Below are positions 21,801-36,620 of a stretch of 64,000 nucleotides of DNA, one piece after another. Location of the stretch: assembly GCA_020086605.1 (NCBI GenBank), contig JACBWW010000020.1:16584776-16648775 (forward strand). Reading direction: 5' to 3'. Every line of letters begins with the position of its first letter. Position 1 is the first letter of the stretch. Made by a program: the position numbers and the translations under genes. The stretch is from Lanius collurio. Taxonomy: Eukaryota; Chordata; Aves; Passeriformes; Laniidae. A model generated the notes under the pieces. That model did no database searches. It was given only the letters and a program-made list of their open reading frames with translations, and had not been told where the DNA came from.

Positions 21801-24800
21801 GCCTCCAAAGTAAACCCAACTGTAAGGACAGTTTCAGACAGCGCAGAGTGAGAGCTGGAGATGACAATGTCATCATCTCAGTTGGTGCTGCAGACCTCAC
21901 CCCTGTCAGCTAAAGTGTGGGTATATAATCCAGTGAGCACTTAAGAAGATAAAAGTACAGTCTAAGATAAAGGGGCTGGTTGACATATCCATTCTAAGCA
22001 GGGCAAAATATTACTGGGTGTAGGGGCATTTAAGTGTAGGACAGGGAGCACATTCTGGGGCTGGCAGCCCCGTGGGCTGAGCTAGATGTGGAGGAGCTCA
22101 GGTGCCATGGGAAGTCTTGCCTTGCCAGCTGGATTGTGGCCGAGGCAGAGCCTCAACCGAGGCTCAGAGATGTGCAGAAAAACTGCGATTGAGGAAGCCA
22201 CATACGGGAAAGTATTCTCAGAACTCGCTTCAGCCACTGCCACAGCCTAATGGTTTCAGAAATGCCTGCAAAGTAGTCGTGCTGCTCCTCCACTGCTGGG
22301 CTTAATTCATGGGAGGGATTTATACCACAGCTCAGGGTGCCTGCATAGGCCTGTTTTTCCTTTGCTTTGTGCGCACGAATGAGGGTCTGGGCCCATGGCT
22401 GCTCTCTGACTAGGCTTATTCCCGGAATAACTCCTCTCCCAACCTCCTTTGCTCCAAAAGAAAAAAAAAAATCTTAAACAAATGTATGAACACTGGGAGC
22501 CTTCAGGTTTGTGTTTCTTTCTGAGCCTAATTTAAATGAACAGCAGACACTTTATGGGCTTTTCCAAGAGAACCTACAGGGGCTTATTTTCTCGAGTCTG
22601 ACTTTCTGACAAGCTCTCTACAAGCCTAATCAAAACCAGACTTAGTCTCATGTGAAGCAAAATAATATATATTAATGCAGCTACAAAGAACCAGGCTAAA
22701 TGTAGTAAGTCATAAACCACTACTATGGCAGCAAACATTCAATCATGTGCATGTACCACACTTGGATTTTGGAACAAGGGTGCATTTGTTTTGTTCCCAT
22801 TGTAGAAGGAAAGTTGTAGTGGTGAGGAGCTGAGAAAACATGCCTTATGTATAGAAAATGTCTCACTTGTGTAACCTGGAGTTTGTAGCTACAACACAAA
22901 GGATATCTCTTTATTTCTGTCCCCACAGGTGGGAATGCTGAGTTGATATCTCATGGTGAGGTACAACCAGTTCCCTTAGGGAAGCTGAGGGTGTGGGAAG
23001 GACTCCCTTGGAGCTGGATAGGACAAATTCTAGGACCAAGCTGAATTTAAGGGACATTTGTCTTTATAATCTTTTCAAGTTTTTTTTCTTCAGTACATAG
23101 ACCGTATTTCTGAAATGTTCCCAAGTCTTTATTTAGGTGAATTCTGGATGGCATAGTTAGAGCGGCGAATTCTGCGGAGACATAAAATACTTACAAATGT
23201 CTTGACAGACAGCTAAGCACTGACCTCTAAAAGAAGACTTTTTTCTATTTCTAATTATCCCACAGTGTTCTCATCACATAATATCACCTCCCTCTGTATA
23301 AGGATAAGTTCATGTTCAGTTTCTGACATCTGGAAGAAATTTCTCCTTATCTGGCATGTGCATTTTCAAGTGAAATGTGAAAAGAGGTGCTGAACTGATA
23401 AAGCAGGGATGTACCTTTGGGCTGGACCAGATGGTGAGGTGCTGCAAGCAGAAGGCATTCTGCCCCAAACAAGGAGGAAGGGGAAGGAAATCTCCAGGAC
23501 TGGGCCAAGATGGAGGAATGGTAAAATCCTGTGCTCATTCAGGAGGTGTCAATCTTTAACCTTCCCGTCCTAACAGAGACCTTAAGTTTCTCTGAAGCTG
23601 GAGAGACATCAGGCAGCTTTAGATTGTGAGCTTTGCTGTCTAATTTAGATTTCATTGTTTCCAGTTTCTCTGTTGAACCATTGTGTGATAGAAAATCTTA
23701 TCTGGTAGCAGACAGCTAGCATTGGCCACAGTGTGTATAATGTGGCCTGCATGGTTTCCTTAACCCTTTTTCCTTTCAATAAGGACCAGCTATCCTCTGC
23801 TGAAGTCACAATTTAGTTCTTGCTGTATTGCCTTAGCAATTTTAGGGTGATGATGATTACTTTAGCCTAAAAGTCCCAAATTACATTTTGCAACTTGTCT
23901 AGAGGAGAGATTCCTTCAAACACAGTTCTTGTCCAAAGGGACTATTGACATGGGATTTTTGGCATCCCCTCTGTTGTCACCCAGTGATTTGGAAGGAAAT
24001 GATTCTTTCAAAACAAGCCTGAGCTCCAACAGACTAATAGTTTTTATTTCTAGTCAAATAAACTTACTCATGCCCATTACCAGAACACATCAAATGGAGC
24101 TGTTGGGATTCAGTGTTATTTGAGGTCCATCTGGCACATGATGCAGGAAAGCATCTCCCACAGAAAGCTGTAACAAGACCAAGACATAAAGTTACACCAA
24201 ATCCTATATGCTCATGTTTGATAGCCATAGAGCGATTTGAGTGGATGTAAAACTGATATAAATTCATTTTGATTTGTTGGTTTTTTCTAGTGACTTTCAC
24301 TTAGTGAACAGTGAAATTTTACTTCATCTGCATTGATTAGACTGTTTGGATATTTTTCGTGGACACTGAAAGCATTCAGATCTGCAATTTTGATTCAGGG
24401 TCTGTTTAATTGAGATTTTCCGTGGGTTTTTTTTTTTTGCTTTATTCTTTTTTGTTTGTGCTCTTTACTTTGCACAAAGACAGCACACCAAAAATTGTAT
24501 TAACTGCATGGGCCATGTACTTGGTTTGGTGTCATTATTTTTCACTGCTCTATGCAGAGCATTATCACTGCTTATTTTTTTTAATATATTGTAGCCATTT
24601 GATAGTTTTGCCAGGTTTAATGTCTCTCAGCACAGTGCATTGCCCTATAACTTGCTTTTGGAAGGGAGGATGACTACAGATAAAACATTATCTTCCTTTA
24701 AAAGTATGGAAGATATTTTTATTCTTGTTTTTATGAGTACTATCCAGTTTTGGCATGAGAACAGCCATGCAGTCAATATAAATCAAATTCTTTTAGATAC

Positions 24801-27800
24801 TTACCTTTTCATCATTTTCTGAAAAAGTGGATGTGATGACAATTTATGAAATCACCTTTGAAGTATTTTTGGATAGCTGATTTATACTGCACCTTTTTTT
24901 AGGCTTTTGTTTTAATCTTTCAGCCTGTCCAGTTTTATAGGTGTCATGATGACTCTCAGAAACAGGAACTTCTGTTTCTTTATGCTGCTGTTATAAACAG
25001 ACAAAGTGATACTAATAGCTGGCTGAAAAACATCAGAATTTGGTAGAGGGCTTTTAGCTTCTTTGTGTAGAAGATGAAGCCATTGGAACACTCTCAGTGG
25101 CTTTTTAGCAAGACTACTTTTCACTGTGGACAGAAAAAATGACTCAGACAGAAGCAATAATGTTACTCTGTTATTGCATAGACTTTTAAGGGGTTTAAAG
25201 ATGCCTGTTGCACTGGATTGGAATGAAATGCAAACATCAATTCCTAGGAAATGATTATTAAAATTGTAATCCTGGATTATGCATGACTTTGGTCAACATT
25301 TGAAGAGTGTCACCAGGGACTGATTTGCAGCCTGGTTTATGGTGTTTTCCAGTTGCTCCAGAGGCCAGGGCAGTTCAGACAGCAGAAGACATTTTTACCT
25401 CTGAACACCAAATTTTGTATCATGCAGGCTCATGGAGTGCAAAAAGCCCAGAGATGAAATGCCTCTATGAAGAGAAAAGCTGTTCTCCAGGGATGTTGCA
25501 AAAGTGATACTTGGTAGGCTATCCTTAAAAATGGGTGCAAAGGAGAATATTCCACATGTGCTTGCACCTGGCTTCACAGAGGACACCCCTGACTTGTGCC
25601 CTTTCATTCTGTAAAGGGAAAACAGAAAGGTGGGTTCTAGGTACTTTCATACAGAAAATAATTGAGTCAATATTTAAATTTCCTTGCAGTGATAAATAAA
25701 TCATTTTGGCTGTGCACTTGTACTAATGGTGAGTGTTCAAGTTCTGTGTACAATTAAGGAAGTGGCTTTTTTCTAAAATTGAACGCCTTGTCTTGTGGCA
25801 ACATAGTGGAAACCACTATCAGGTTACATTGAAAAATCAGACCTATGTCATTTGGAGAGAGGAGGTTCATTAATGAAGGACAGAGGCATAGTAATTCACA
25901 AGGTCAAATTGGTAAAACCATCACCTCCTGAGCTGTATTCAGCTGTTTCCTTACTCAGTTATTTCTCATGGGAAGCCCAGATCCTGCAGAGAGAGTGCAG
26001 CCACATGAATGAAGTGTGAGTCAGTTTGCCCCTTGCCAGCAACAGCAATCATTTCTATGTCCCATTTGTAGGTGATTTTGAGATCCTGTCTGAGTAGTTT
26101 TCTTCCTTCTTCTGTAAATAATCTTCTACATTCCCATTGTACCAAATCTGAGTCACAATATCAAACTCCAAACTCAGTTTTCTTGCACATGCTGCTGGCA
26201 GTCTTTTACATGGCCCTTGATTACTTGAGGTGATGAAGATACTGCTGGGGTGCTAGATGTCATCCACAAATCACAGCCTGGTGAGGACCTCATTAGTGAA
26301 CCCTCTAACTGTGCTTTTCATATGAGGTCAGTTAATGAACAGTAACAGTGAAGGTTTTTTTCTGGACACAGAGCATCAAGGTATATGTTTTTTGGACCCT
26401 TTATGTAGACATACATTATGTAGATGTGTTCCTTGCTGCATGCTAATCACTGCATTCCCCAGATAACTCTGTGATAATGATAATATTAGCAAAATTCTAG
26501 TAATAGATGTGCACAGGAGCTTTCAAGTAGATAAGAATTTCCTGCTCGAAAAGAAGGAGGTTCGGGTGTATTTTTCTTTATTATCGTACTAGGAGGATTG
26601 TCTTACACATCTTTAAAAGGAGGAAAACAGTGATGCATACACAGACTGTATTTTTGCTACCTCTCTGATTGCCAGCAGATAACAGCAAAATGGTTTCATT
26701 ACTGCTATGCTATTATTTTTACACCTGGATATTATGCCAAAGTTTTCCTTTTCCTTTTTTTCTTTTCTTTCTTTAATTTTTTTTAAAAGGTAGGGGAAAA
26801 TTAAGGTTTGCTGCTAAGTTATTGCTTGCCAAGCTTTTTCAGCTGCAGGATATAATGGAAGCCAAATACTTTGGAACCTATTAGGGCTGTCAGTATAATC
26901 AAGGGGAACTGCATGGTGATAAAATTAGGGATCTATGCCATAGTGCTCATGTGTAATAGATGGCTGTAGACATATAGATGTTTATTATGCCAGGATGCTG
27001 TGGCATAGCTCCATATTTTTCTTCAAGTGCAATTTCTCTGGATTGTTGTATATGGGAGTACATACATATACACAGGATAGAGAAAAATGAAATATCTCCT
27101 CCCCTTGTGTTGTCGGATTCTTTGAAGACAGCATCTGCTCATAATGATACAGTCATTGACAAGCAGATGTTCCAAAGCTGGGTTTAAGTGTGGCATAAAT
27201 CAAGATTTCAACAATTGCTTTAAATTTTGATATGGCACTTTCAAAACACCATGTATTATAAATATATGAAAGACAGAAATATAAACGCGTTCATTTTGCC
27301 TCATACGTAAACCCCAGTAGTGTTTTGGGGTTTTTTTCAAATGACAAATTCCTTTGTCAGGAGCCATGTTGTACAGCACATCCACAGTTCCTAGTAGAAA
27401 ATTTGAAAGAAGTAATTTTTTCAGAGCTGGGCTTGTTCAGGCTCTCTCTGCCTTGGCTGCTGTGTACAATGCACCAACTTCCTTTGAGTAGTTCCCATCA
27501 GGCTATTTAAAAAGGTTTTTGTTTACCAAAAGAAGGAGCAGCTTTCACTCAGATATAACATATAATGATTCTCACAGCCACATCAGCTTTTATGAAAGTA
27601 GTTTTAAAGGCCCTGCTTACAACAGAATGTGTCAAGAAATGTTTGAGTCAGAAATGTGTGAGTCAGAAAACCCAAACTATGCTCTTATGCCTGTTGGCAC
27701 AGGAGGGGAGAGAGGGGGCCAAGGTGAAATGTAAAGGGGTTGCAGGAGGATATTGCCTGTGTTATACCTTCTTCCCTTTCCCAGTGGGAACCTCCGAGGA

Positions 27801-30800
27801 TGGTACGAGCAGCAGGTTTCAAGCTGTGAAAAGTGAGAGATCCCCAACCACTGCTTTCTGCCACTGAGCCCTGTCCTGCATCAGGCAGCTAAGTCCTGGC
27901 TCTCTGTCTTCTTTGGCTTGCTTGTTGTGTGCTTTGAGGGGAAACTCCTGTCCACCCCTGCTGGGGGTGACACATGGGATGGACACACAGACAGGCAGAA
28001 AACATCTAGGGGATGAATAATGTCCAATGCTCCCATAAGCCTGTGTTTTAGCCCAGAATCTCTCTGGATAGCTCCACAAAGCTGAGGTTGACTCAGAAGG
28101 GCATTATCTTGTGCAATTTCTGGTAGGTTTTGGTAGGATGCAGATTGCAGCAGCTCCTTCTGTGGGACAGTCTGCTGGCCAAAGTCATGCTCTGGCCAAA
28201 GGAGACCATGCATCACACAGGAACTTAGACTCCACTCTAAAGTGAGGCCAAAAGACTCCCCTCATTAAGCTGACATCTTGGGTTTCAACGTTTGACTCAG
28301 AAAGTGACCCCTAACAAGACAGGGGGTCAATTGTAAGGCTGCTGAGTTTTCCAGAGTTACAAAGATGAATAGGACGCAGTGGTTCTGTATGCTGTAGCTA
28401 CACAGAACACATGGCAAGATTCAGCTGTGTGAGCTCCAGAGAAACAGTTTGTCTCTTATTGATAAGTATTAGTCATAAACAGATGAAGGAAGCACCCCCC
28501 TCAACAAATCCTGGTTAGCTTTTCAAGCTGGGAGATAATTTGTCCATAGTTAAACAGAAGATATTTATAGAGGCATTCGCTGGTTGTACAAAATACTTCA
28601 GAAGTTTGTTTAGAAGTGATTGAAATCAGCTGTTGCTGAACTAAAAAAACAGCCACACAGGCTAAGTCTACAGCCCTTTGTCTGTTGGCTGTCTGTTAGT
28701 GTAGTGCTTTCTTCTTCCAGCAACATTACCAACTCAGGGAAATAACAGCAATCTCCTGTCTTTCTTTGGTGGGTATTAATCATTCAAGGATTAAACTCAT
28801 CATTGAACAGGGCAATTTAAGTGGGTTTTAATGAGAAACTGCTCCAGTTCTTATATTAAAATATATTAAAAATATTTCCATGTTTGAGAAGTCAATCACT
28901 GAAGCATCAGGAAAACCAGTACAGCCCCCAGCCAATGCCCCCTTTGCCAGCAGTTGTAAACCTAGTCAAAAGTGAGTAATGTGGAAGATAACAGAGGGCC
29001 CTTCCCTTTCAGAGTCCTGTGGGTAGAAATCTACTACTGCAGTAAGCTACAATTAAGAAAATGCTGGAGTTGGTGTGAACCAGGCTGCGCTGTCCTCATC
29101 CAGCCCTGCTGGCTGTCCTACACAAGTGCTGATCCTTTCTGTTCTGGCAGCCCTTCTTCTACCCCCCAGCAAGTTGTGGGCCCAAGTGCAGTGGCATATT
29201 TTGTACAAGCTAGAAAATAGAGCTAAAAAATGTCATTTGGGTAATGAACTGGACCTGTCTCATGTGCAAAGGAGCTTTCCAGACCGTGCACTTCTCAAGG
29301 CAGCTATGCTCCACTGGTGCCCTTCCTCCAGGCCATTTCTGTGGTATATTGCTTAGTATGAGCATTGCTTTGACTCCTATGAGATACTCAAACAGATCAC
29401 TGATTTCAGGGAATTAATCACTATGTTGATAAGCAGCAAGTAGCGGATATTTTAATTTTTTTTCTGTTTGTTTTTCTTTCTATGTATAAGTAAGTACCAT
29501 TAGTTAAACAGCATGATTAACTTGGTAATATTTAAATACCCTTGGACAACCCCTCTTATAGCATCCTCATTTATGCAGCAGCAGCAACACCTCCACACCT
29601 CAACCAGACCTCGTCATTCCTGTCTAACACCTGCACAGCTCAGAGCTCTGCTCCTCCTTGGCATATTCCCTGGTGGGAACATCACAGCCTTGACACTGGG
29701 GCTGTCCTATGACTTGATGTCTCCCAGAGGGGGATGTTTTTCTGGGGCCATACTTCCTTCATGAATAGCATGAAAAATGCTTTCATAACAAAAAATGCCA
29801 GGGATGCCTTTAAAAGATTTCAATGCAAGGGGCCTGAATGTGAGGTAAAAGGAAAACTCTCCATATTTAATCTCTAAGTTAGAAGTTTATTACTGATGTT
29901 TACACAGATGCCATAGAGCTGGAGCTGCTGCACATCTGGGGAGTAGGTGGCTAAATCTCCCTTTCAATGTTTTACTGAAAACACAGCCAGAAGAGGCTGG
30001 CTGACAGCATGAATAAATCAGCATGCTGTCCACAGGAAATAAGGAGATAGCTGGAATGAAGCATAAATAATGTAATACTAACATGGGGAGATTATTTCAT
30101 ACATCTTTTTCAGAGCACTATAGTGAATGGCTTGCTTAAGAAATTTCTGGGAGAGCTGCTCTAAGTGCACAGTTATGAGTGATCTCTTCACCTCCATGCA
30201 AAAGGCTGGATTAGCAGGATTTCACACGGATTTCACAGACACAGAGGCAGGGAAAAATGTGGGAGACAGAAGACAAGATGGAAAAATCTTTTGGCATATT
30301 CTATCCCATCTTTGGTAGGGGAGTAAAAGAACAAAGACCTTTTGGTTTCAACAACATGAAAAAAGTGATTTTGTCTTTTCCATAAAACTTTCCAGATTAA
30401 AAGAATGGAGAGGCATGCCATTTTTTAATCATCTGCTTTTCCCCATACAAAAAGTTCCCATGTCTTATCTTTGAGAAGAATAGAGTTGCTCGCTTAGTCA
30501 GAAAAACTAACAACTTATACCTTCCCAGTATTTTTCTTCTCTGAGCAAAAGCTCTGTCCCCTCTCTACCTGCTTGCACTTGGGCATGGAAGGAGAGGTAG
30601 CAGCCCAAGGGCAGTGTTTGCAAGAAGTCTGGGTGGACACTGAAAAACTTGGCTAATGTCCGCAGAACAAGTGGTCTGGTGTGGCCAGAAGTGCTACTGA
30701 GAGGGTGTCTCAGCAGTCCTGTCAGTCATGGTTGGGTGCAATTTTGCCTTGTGCTCCCACTTCATGCTGGGGTTACACTGCTCACAGCCCTGAAATCTGC

Positions 30801-33500
30801 AGAACATCTGGAAGCACTCACTTGCCAGGTACTTTAGGAAGACTCATAGAAGCCCAGGAAGATGGTGACTGGAGAGCATAAGCTCCTAAGAACCTTGTTG
30901 TTTCCTAACAAGCTCCTTCAGGTTCCAGGAAATAAAACCATTCTGGTGATCAGATCTTGGTCCTTGCTGAGCCAGAAGAGGTCCTGGTGTTACCATTTTG
31001 CAAATCCATTGCAAGCCAGCTGCACAGGGATGTTGGCTGGAGAGCTAAATCCCTGAGAAACACTATTACAGGAAGTTAAAACTCCAATTTGAATTCCAGT
31101 GACTTCCCATTGGATTATGGGCACATTAGTAGGTTTCCAAGGCAAAATGATTAGAGGAAAAAGAAATTGTGAGATTTTCTGAATCACTGCAGTTGTATTT
31201 AATGCAAAGCATATGCATTGTCCAAGGGAGAATGCATGGAAGATCCTGGGATAGGCTCAGCATCTATTAATGAGAATTTCAGCTGCTGACAGGGTCTCCA
31301 TTTCCCAATTTGTGTGTTTGAGGCTTTGTTTCTGAAGTAGATGTGATTTCTAGAAAATACTTGAGCTGTACCAAGGATAATTTATATTCAGATGCTTCGA
31401 ATGGGTGACATAATTGTTTATCTGCAAGGTCTCAAATTATATGTACAAGACCAGCATTATTTAATGGGGTATTTTTTGTGTATTTGTGTCATAATGCTGT
31501 CCCCAAACCCCATGCAGTAGCATCTCTGTGCAGTATTAGGAATTTCTAGATACAAGAAAACCAGGACCAGAGGAGTCATGAGGGATTCTTAAAATTCCAG
31601 AAGTTTCATTGCATTCAGGTGACCAGAGAAATATTCTCCCATTTTCACTAAGTGTGTGGAGTTTTTCCAGGATCCTGTAGAAGCCCCAAATGTACTTCCT
31701 GTCATGGCAGAGCCCACTGAGCTCTGCACATCTCTAAAGCTGGAAATTTGGCTGGTTTTGCACAGTCTGATTTTGCTTTTGTTGATGGAAATTCCATCCT
31801 TGCTGATTATACTTCTCTGTTGGTTTGGTTTTTATTTTAACATGCAACATGTTGGAATTAGATTTAGCCAAGATGGTTAGAGAGGTCTGCCAGCTATTTG
31901 AGGATCATCTGTGTTCTACAAGCTGTTGCAACCACAGTCTTTTCTGTTGACTCAGAGCCTGTGCTGTAGGCTTTCCCACATCGTCTGGGTCCATTTGTCA
32001 TTGCTTACTTTTAAAATACAGCACAGAAAAATAAGTGGGCGCACTCCTGCACCCAAGGATAACATCTGTGTGTGGTGCAGAACAGGATAATCTTCATGGT
32101 CACTTTGGTGACTTCTCTGTGGCCATCTCTAGATGGTCTCTGATGTCTTCTTCTTTTGCTAAATGATGGCCAAAGTCTCCGAACAATCTTTAATGGTTTG
32201 TAAGGTGACTTTGTCCTTCGCGATTACCAAATGATGAGGTGCTAGAGCCTCTTCCTTCTGCATCAGTCTTTTTTGGACTATGCTCTGTGATTGGTAATAT
32301 CTCAGATAAGGACAGTTCCTAAACAAAACATATCTTTAAGATGTTTTGAAGACATTAATTTAAGATCCACCCCATGCTATACTGAACCAAACTGAATCCA
32401 AATAAATGCAGGGAGCTTCTAGCCTAGGATATTCTTTATTGTTTTATGTCTTTCAGAGTTGGCATCTTCAAGATAGAGACACCTTTTTGTTCATCTTCCC
32501 AACAATTTATGTTGCTGGACAACTAACTGAGAGAAACAGGCTTCTTAGCAAATGGTCTTCCTAAACTAGCAGATGTTTTCCTTATTTGAACTGAAACAAT
32601 CTGAACTCTGTGTCCTGAATCTGTATTGGCTACAAAATGGTTGTGAAATTCCTGTTGTAGCAAAGTTCTCTGGTGGGCCCAATTTGCTACCCAGGTGGTG
32701 ACTTTTGACTGAAGTCTTTAACATTAGGTTTTTTGTGTATCTAATGTCTCTTACCTCCATCATTTTATCGGCAGCTCTTTGCTGGCCAATGTGCAGAGAA
32801 GCTCAGCAGACCGTAAATCTGAGGTTAAATCTGTAGGGAAGACAGAAGCAGGGAGACCAGCAGAGACACAAACTCAGGGACAGTGCAGGGAGGTGGTGCC
32901 CACTGAGACTCAAGATGAGGCTGTTAGACCTTGCAGTAAAAGCTGAACAAAGCCTCAGACAGGGCAGTCAGGAAAGTCTGAGGCACAAAGGCATTTGGGC
33001 CGAAGCACAAAGATGGAAGATCAGAGCAAAGAGACAATGTCTGGGCAGACAGAGAGATTACAAGAAGATTCTTTTGGTCATGCTGGCTGTGAGCTGTTAT
33101 TTTGTGGAAGATGACTCCTTGTATTGAAGGCAGAGAAATGGCTGCCTAACATATCAGTCACTCCAGCAAGATTCATGTTATCAACTTCCAGATCAGTTTC
33201 AAAGCTCCTGGCCTCTTTTGTTTCTTGAAAAGCCTCTCTCTCAAAACTCAGGTCATGCCAGTGGTTTGAATTTCTCTTCAAATGTGGAAAGCTACAATGC
33301 CTACTTGCCCTACTGCATTCTCTGGTGAAATCCCCTTATTTTTGAGGGGCCAAAGAGGCTTATTGGCTGTAACATGAAAGTAGTCAAAAAACAGATGTCT
33401 GTTTCTTTTCTTACAGTCACGATGAACATTTTCTAGCACCTATCCCAGAAAACTCTTTGGTGGCTTTCTCCCAGTGTCGCACAGCAGTGACTCTGTGACT
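18851..33500. other. intergenic desert, no gene recognised
   Basis: About 14.6 kb with no exon, RNA gene or clear repeat family that I can name. Small items are a (GTT)n run near 20,518-20,533, mixed-composition patches at 21.2-22.3 kb and 27.8-28.3 kb with chance ORFs on both strands, and a pyrimidine-rich tract at 26,746-26,783. An AT-rich block at 20,540-20,760 rich in TAAT and GATA-like words is a weak conserved-element candidate. Confidence 0.55.
26746..26783 (+). repeat. polypyrimidine tract
   Basis: A T/C-only run (cctttttttcttttctttc and flanks) of about 40 bases. Low-complexity sequence with no splice context or nearby exon. Confidence 0.7.
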
Positions 33501-33509
33501 GCCTGCATT

Positions 33510-33600
33510 ATCTTGGACAGGCTCAAGAAGTGGATGCATGGATTTAGGATTCCCAAGGGCAAGGTACTGCACCTGGGTTCAGCATGCAAGCCTCCTCAGC
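33510..33600 (+). mobile_element. possible old CR1 ORF2 scrap
   Basis: The frame at 33510-33580 reads DRLKKWMHGFRIPKGKVLHLG. Bird CR1 ORF2 has a DLDRLE-W...FNK-KCKVLHLG block at the equivalent place. Only about 70-90 bases are recognisable and the flanks are too diverged to extend, so this is tentative. Confidence 0.4.
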
Positions 33601-36540
33601 TGCATGCTTCAGGGAGAGTGGAAGGCTGCAATGGCCTGATGAAACCAAGGCCAGTCTGGTCTCCCAGGTGCTTCCAGCAGCTGCCTAAGGAAAGGAAGCA
33701 TGGTAGAGGAGTGATTCTTCTCCTGTACACTCTTGCAGCCTTTTGAATCTGCTGTCCCAGAGGAGACAAAGCTTTGGGCAGTCAGATCCTTCAGGCTCAA
33801 GAAAGGTAAAATTCACGGAATTTTCTACCAGCCCTGGTAATTGTGTATTAATGATTTCTCAACCATGGTATGAGCCAACATCCTACAGACTGTTCTGTGA
33901 CCCTCAATTCATGTCGTTACTGAGTTAAAATCAGACTCTTACTTGTGTTCTGGGTTGTGGTTTGGTATGGTTTATATGAGCCAGTGACCATAGTCCTGAT
34001 GATGAATTGTTTTCTGGTGGTTTCTGTACTTGTGTTGACAGTACCGCTCTTGCCCCAGAAACGAACAATAACTATACTTTATGTTAATTTGCTTTGAGGT
34101 ATTAGCCACAGCTAATAATTCTGCCCTCTGTAGGCTTCTGTTTTCTTTACAAAACAGTTTAAAGGTTGCGTGGTGCTCTTGTTCTGTTTCTGGCCAGAGT
34201 CCAGCAAAACAAAGTTTAGAAGTTACACTCTAATTAAAACAGTCCTTACTGAGAGCTATCAAGCCATGAAGCCTATTTGTGTTTTCAACTCTGAACTTCC
34301 TTCCTGAGGACATTATATGTTCTAATGAAAATGGACATGATTTCTTCAGCATTTTTTTTCCTCTTCATGAACCACAGAGATGTCTGTCACATATGTTGTG
34401 TATCAGAGAAGCACTCAAATGGTTAAAAGAAGGCTGAAATATTTCAGTCAGCCTGTTTCGTTGTGACAATTTTCTTATTTCTTTAGCAAAGGGGGAAAAA
34501 TCTGACATTAGCTGCAGGCCCTGCCAAAATAGACATTTGTTTTACATTAGCTGCACATATCCTTTCCTAAGGGCTTACTACGAATTGAGACACAGCTCTG
34601 GGCATAGATCTGGTTTATGTAAGGAATTTTTTATAAAGATAACTAAACTTCACACTCAGAAGTTCCCTGTCTCTTCTTCTAATTTTACATTGATTATGTC
34701 TCTACTTAACACCTAAAATCTGTGAGCCTATCTCACCTGGATAGAGGTGTCCCAGAATAGGAGGGAGTGATGCAGATAGGTGGCCTTCAAATATCCTACT
34801 GCAAATTAAAGAATGATAAGATATTTAGAGCTCTGCTGTCATTCTCAAGGCTTAAAATATGCTCCACCTGGGCTCAGGTAAGTCTTGTAGAGAAAGGCAT
34901 AATTCTTCAGCACATCTACTTTGCAATCTACAGCAAGTGGAAGAAAATTTTCTTCCAGATATTTTTTATTTTTAGCTGAAGTGGACTGGAAGCAATCCAT
35001 TGGTCAGTCTGTTACCAGCAACCTAGTTCATGCATGAGTAGTAACTTCTTTTGAAATCAGATTTTCACATGTTCCAGATGCAAGAGGCAGTTCATGGATG
35101 GCCACATGGATGCCAGAAGACTCCAGAAGTAGTTATTACTTATACTTTTAGACTGAAGAGTGTTTGAAAGTAAAACTCACCACAGACTTCAGTGGCTACA
35201 TTTTCTGTGGTGATAGGCATCACGAGTGCCGTGAGAGGTCACTGCCTCTCAAGAACCAGATCATTGGTTCTTTTGAAAGCACAGTACCCAATACAAATAT
35301 CAAGAAAAGAAAGTAAAATACAGCGTTCTTCACTACCACAACTCCTGAATGAAAGTGAATTGCTGGAAAGCTGAAACCCAGAAATACTTTGTCAACTCCC
35401 AGGCTCCCAGGCTGTACTTTGTTCCCCATCATGAAGAGCTGGAGGAAACAATAAGGTTTTCAGCCTGCTCTGGAGGTCAGTGGACTTGTGTGTCCTTTGA
35501 TCAAAGAAGGAGCGAGCTGTGTGTAGCTGAGAGATCTGTGTGAATTGTGCCTTGCCAGCAAATCCCTCCTGAGGAAGCACATGGGAGGCTCCTGCTGCTG
35601 TCTGGAAAGAGGGCAGAGGAAAGTGGACAGGAAGGAGGTTAATGCAGTTCAAGGTAAATGACATGCTTGGCAGAGCATCTGGCTTTAATCACATTCCCAG
35701 CTGGAGATTAGTGGCCAAGTCTGGGTCTACCAGCTGTGCCTGGCACGATAAGAGGAGGAACCTCTGCTGTTTCTGTCTGTGTGGTCTCTCCACAGAGGTT
35801 TTGGTCTTGGGTTGGAATGGTGAACATCTAAAAGTGAGGTGTGAGTCTGGCTGAAGGGAGACAGGACATCATCATGGGAGTATTCTGTGCAGAAGATGAG
35901 CATGGACAGAAGTGCCCTGCTCACTTCAGGAAAGCCTCCACTGTGAGCAGACACATCAGCACGTGGGCAGCCCTCAGGAGTCTCCTCTCACAGAATATGA
36001 ATTAAATGTAGGGTTGGAATAGGAGTTAATTATTTTCCAGTCTTGCAGAGGAGACACCATGAAGACATAAATGACCTCTCAGATGAGAGAAGAGATTAGG
36101 TAGGAAAATCTTTACCCATAAAAGTTAAAAGTTCAGTAATCTGTAGCTCAGGTTTCATTTTGGACAGTACAGTATGATGTAGGCAACATTAGGGTTCTTT
36201 ACTGTGTAAAATTTGGGTGAGGCTGATACTTGACATGCTCATGCTGTATACAGTACAGAGAATGAGGTAAGTTAATGAAACCACTGAAATATCACAGTGG
36301 GTCCCTAAGCAAGAGAGATTCCACCTCAATGGTATTTTGATTCTTTGTTGTTTGTTGGGTTGGTTATTTTAAATGATCACCACAGTGTGGAAACAAAAAA
36401 TCCTTCACCAATATTAAAACCTGAAATTAAATGAGAATATAGTATTTTCCTAACTGGGATTTTAAATTTTAATTTTATTTCTTTTTTTTTTTTTTCTTTT
36501 GTCTTTCTCTATCCTAAGACCTGTTGTAGTAGGTGGAAAT
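33601..36540. other. intergenic, no gene recognised
   Basis: AT-rich to mixed sequence with only short chance ORFs. A poly-T tract lies at about 36,481-36,500. No repeat family or RNA gene is recognised. Confidence 0.55.
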
Positions 36541-36543
36541 TAT

Positions 36544-36620
36544 TCAATAAAATAAATCAAGAGTCATATATGAGTCAAATAAATCAATTCAATGAAATAA
36601 ATCAAGAGTCATATATGACT
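36544..36620 (+). repeat. 45-bp tandem duplication (two copies)
   Basis: The 32-base block at 36544-36575 recurs at 36589-36620 with two mismatches, a period of 45 bases. The shared core is aaataaatcaagagtcatat. It is a small local duplication, possibly by replication slippage. Copy number may vary between individuals. Confidence 0.9.

Noticed and set aside
36544..36620. CRISPR-like direct repeats
   Set aside because: Only two copies, no spacer array, and a vertebrate host. It is a simple tandem duplication.
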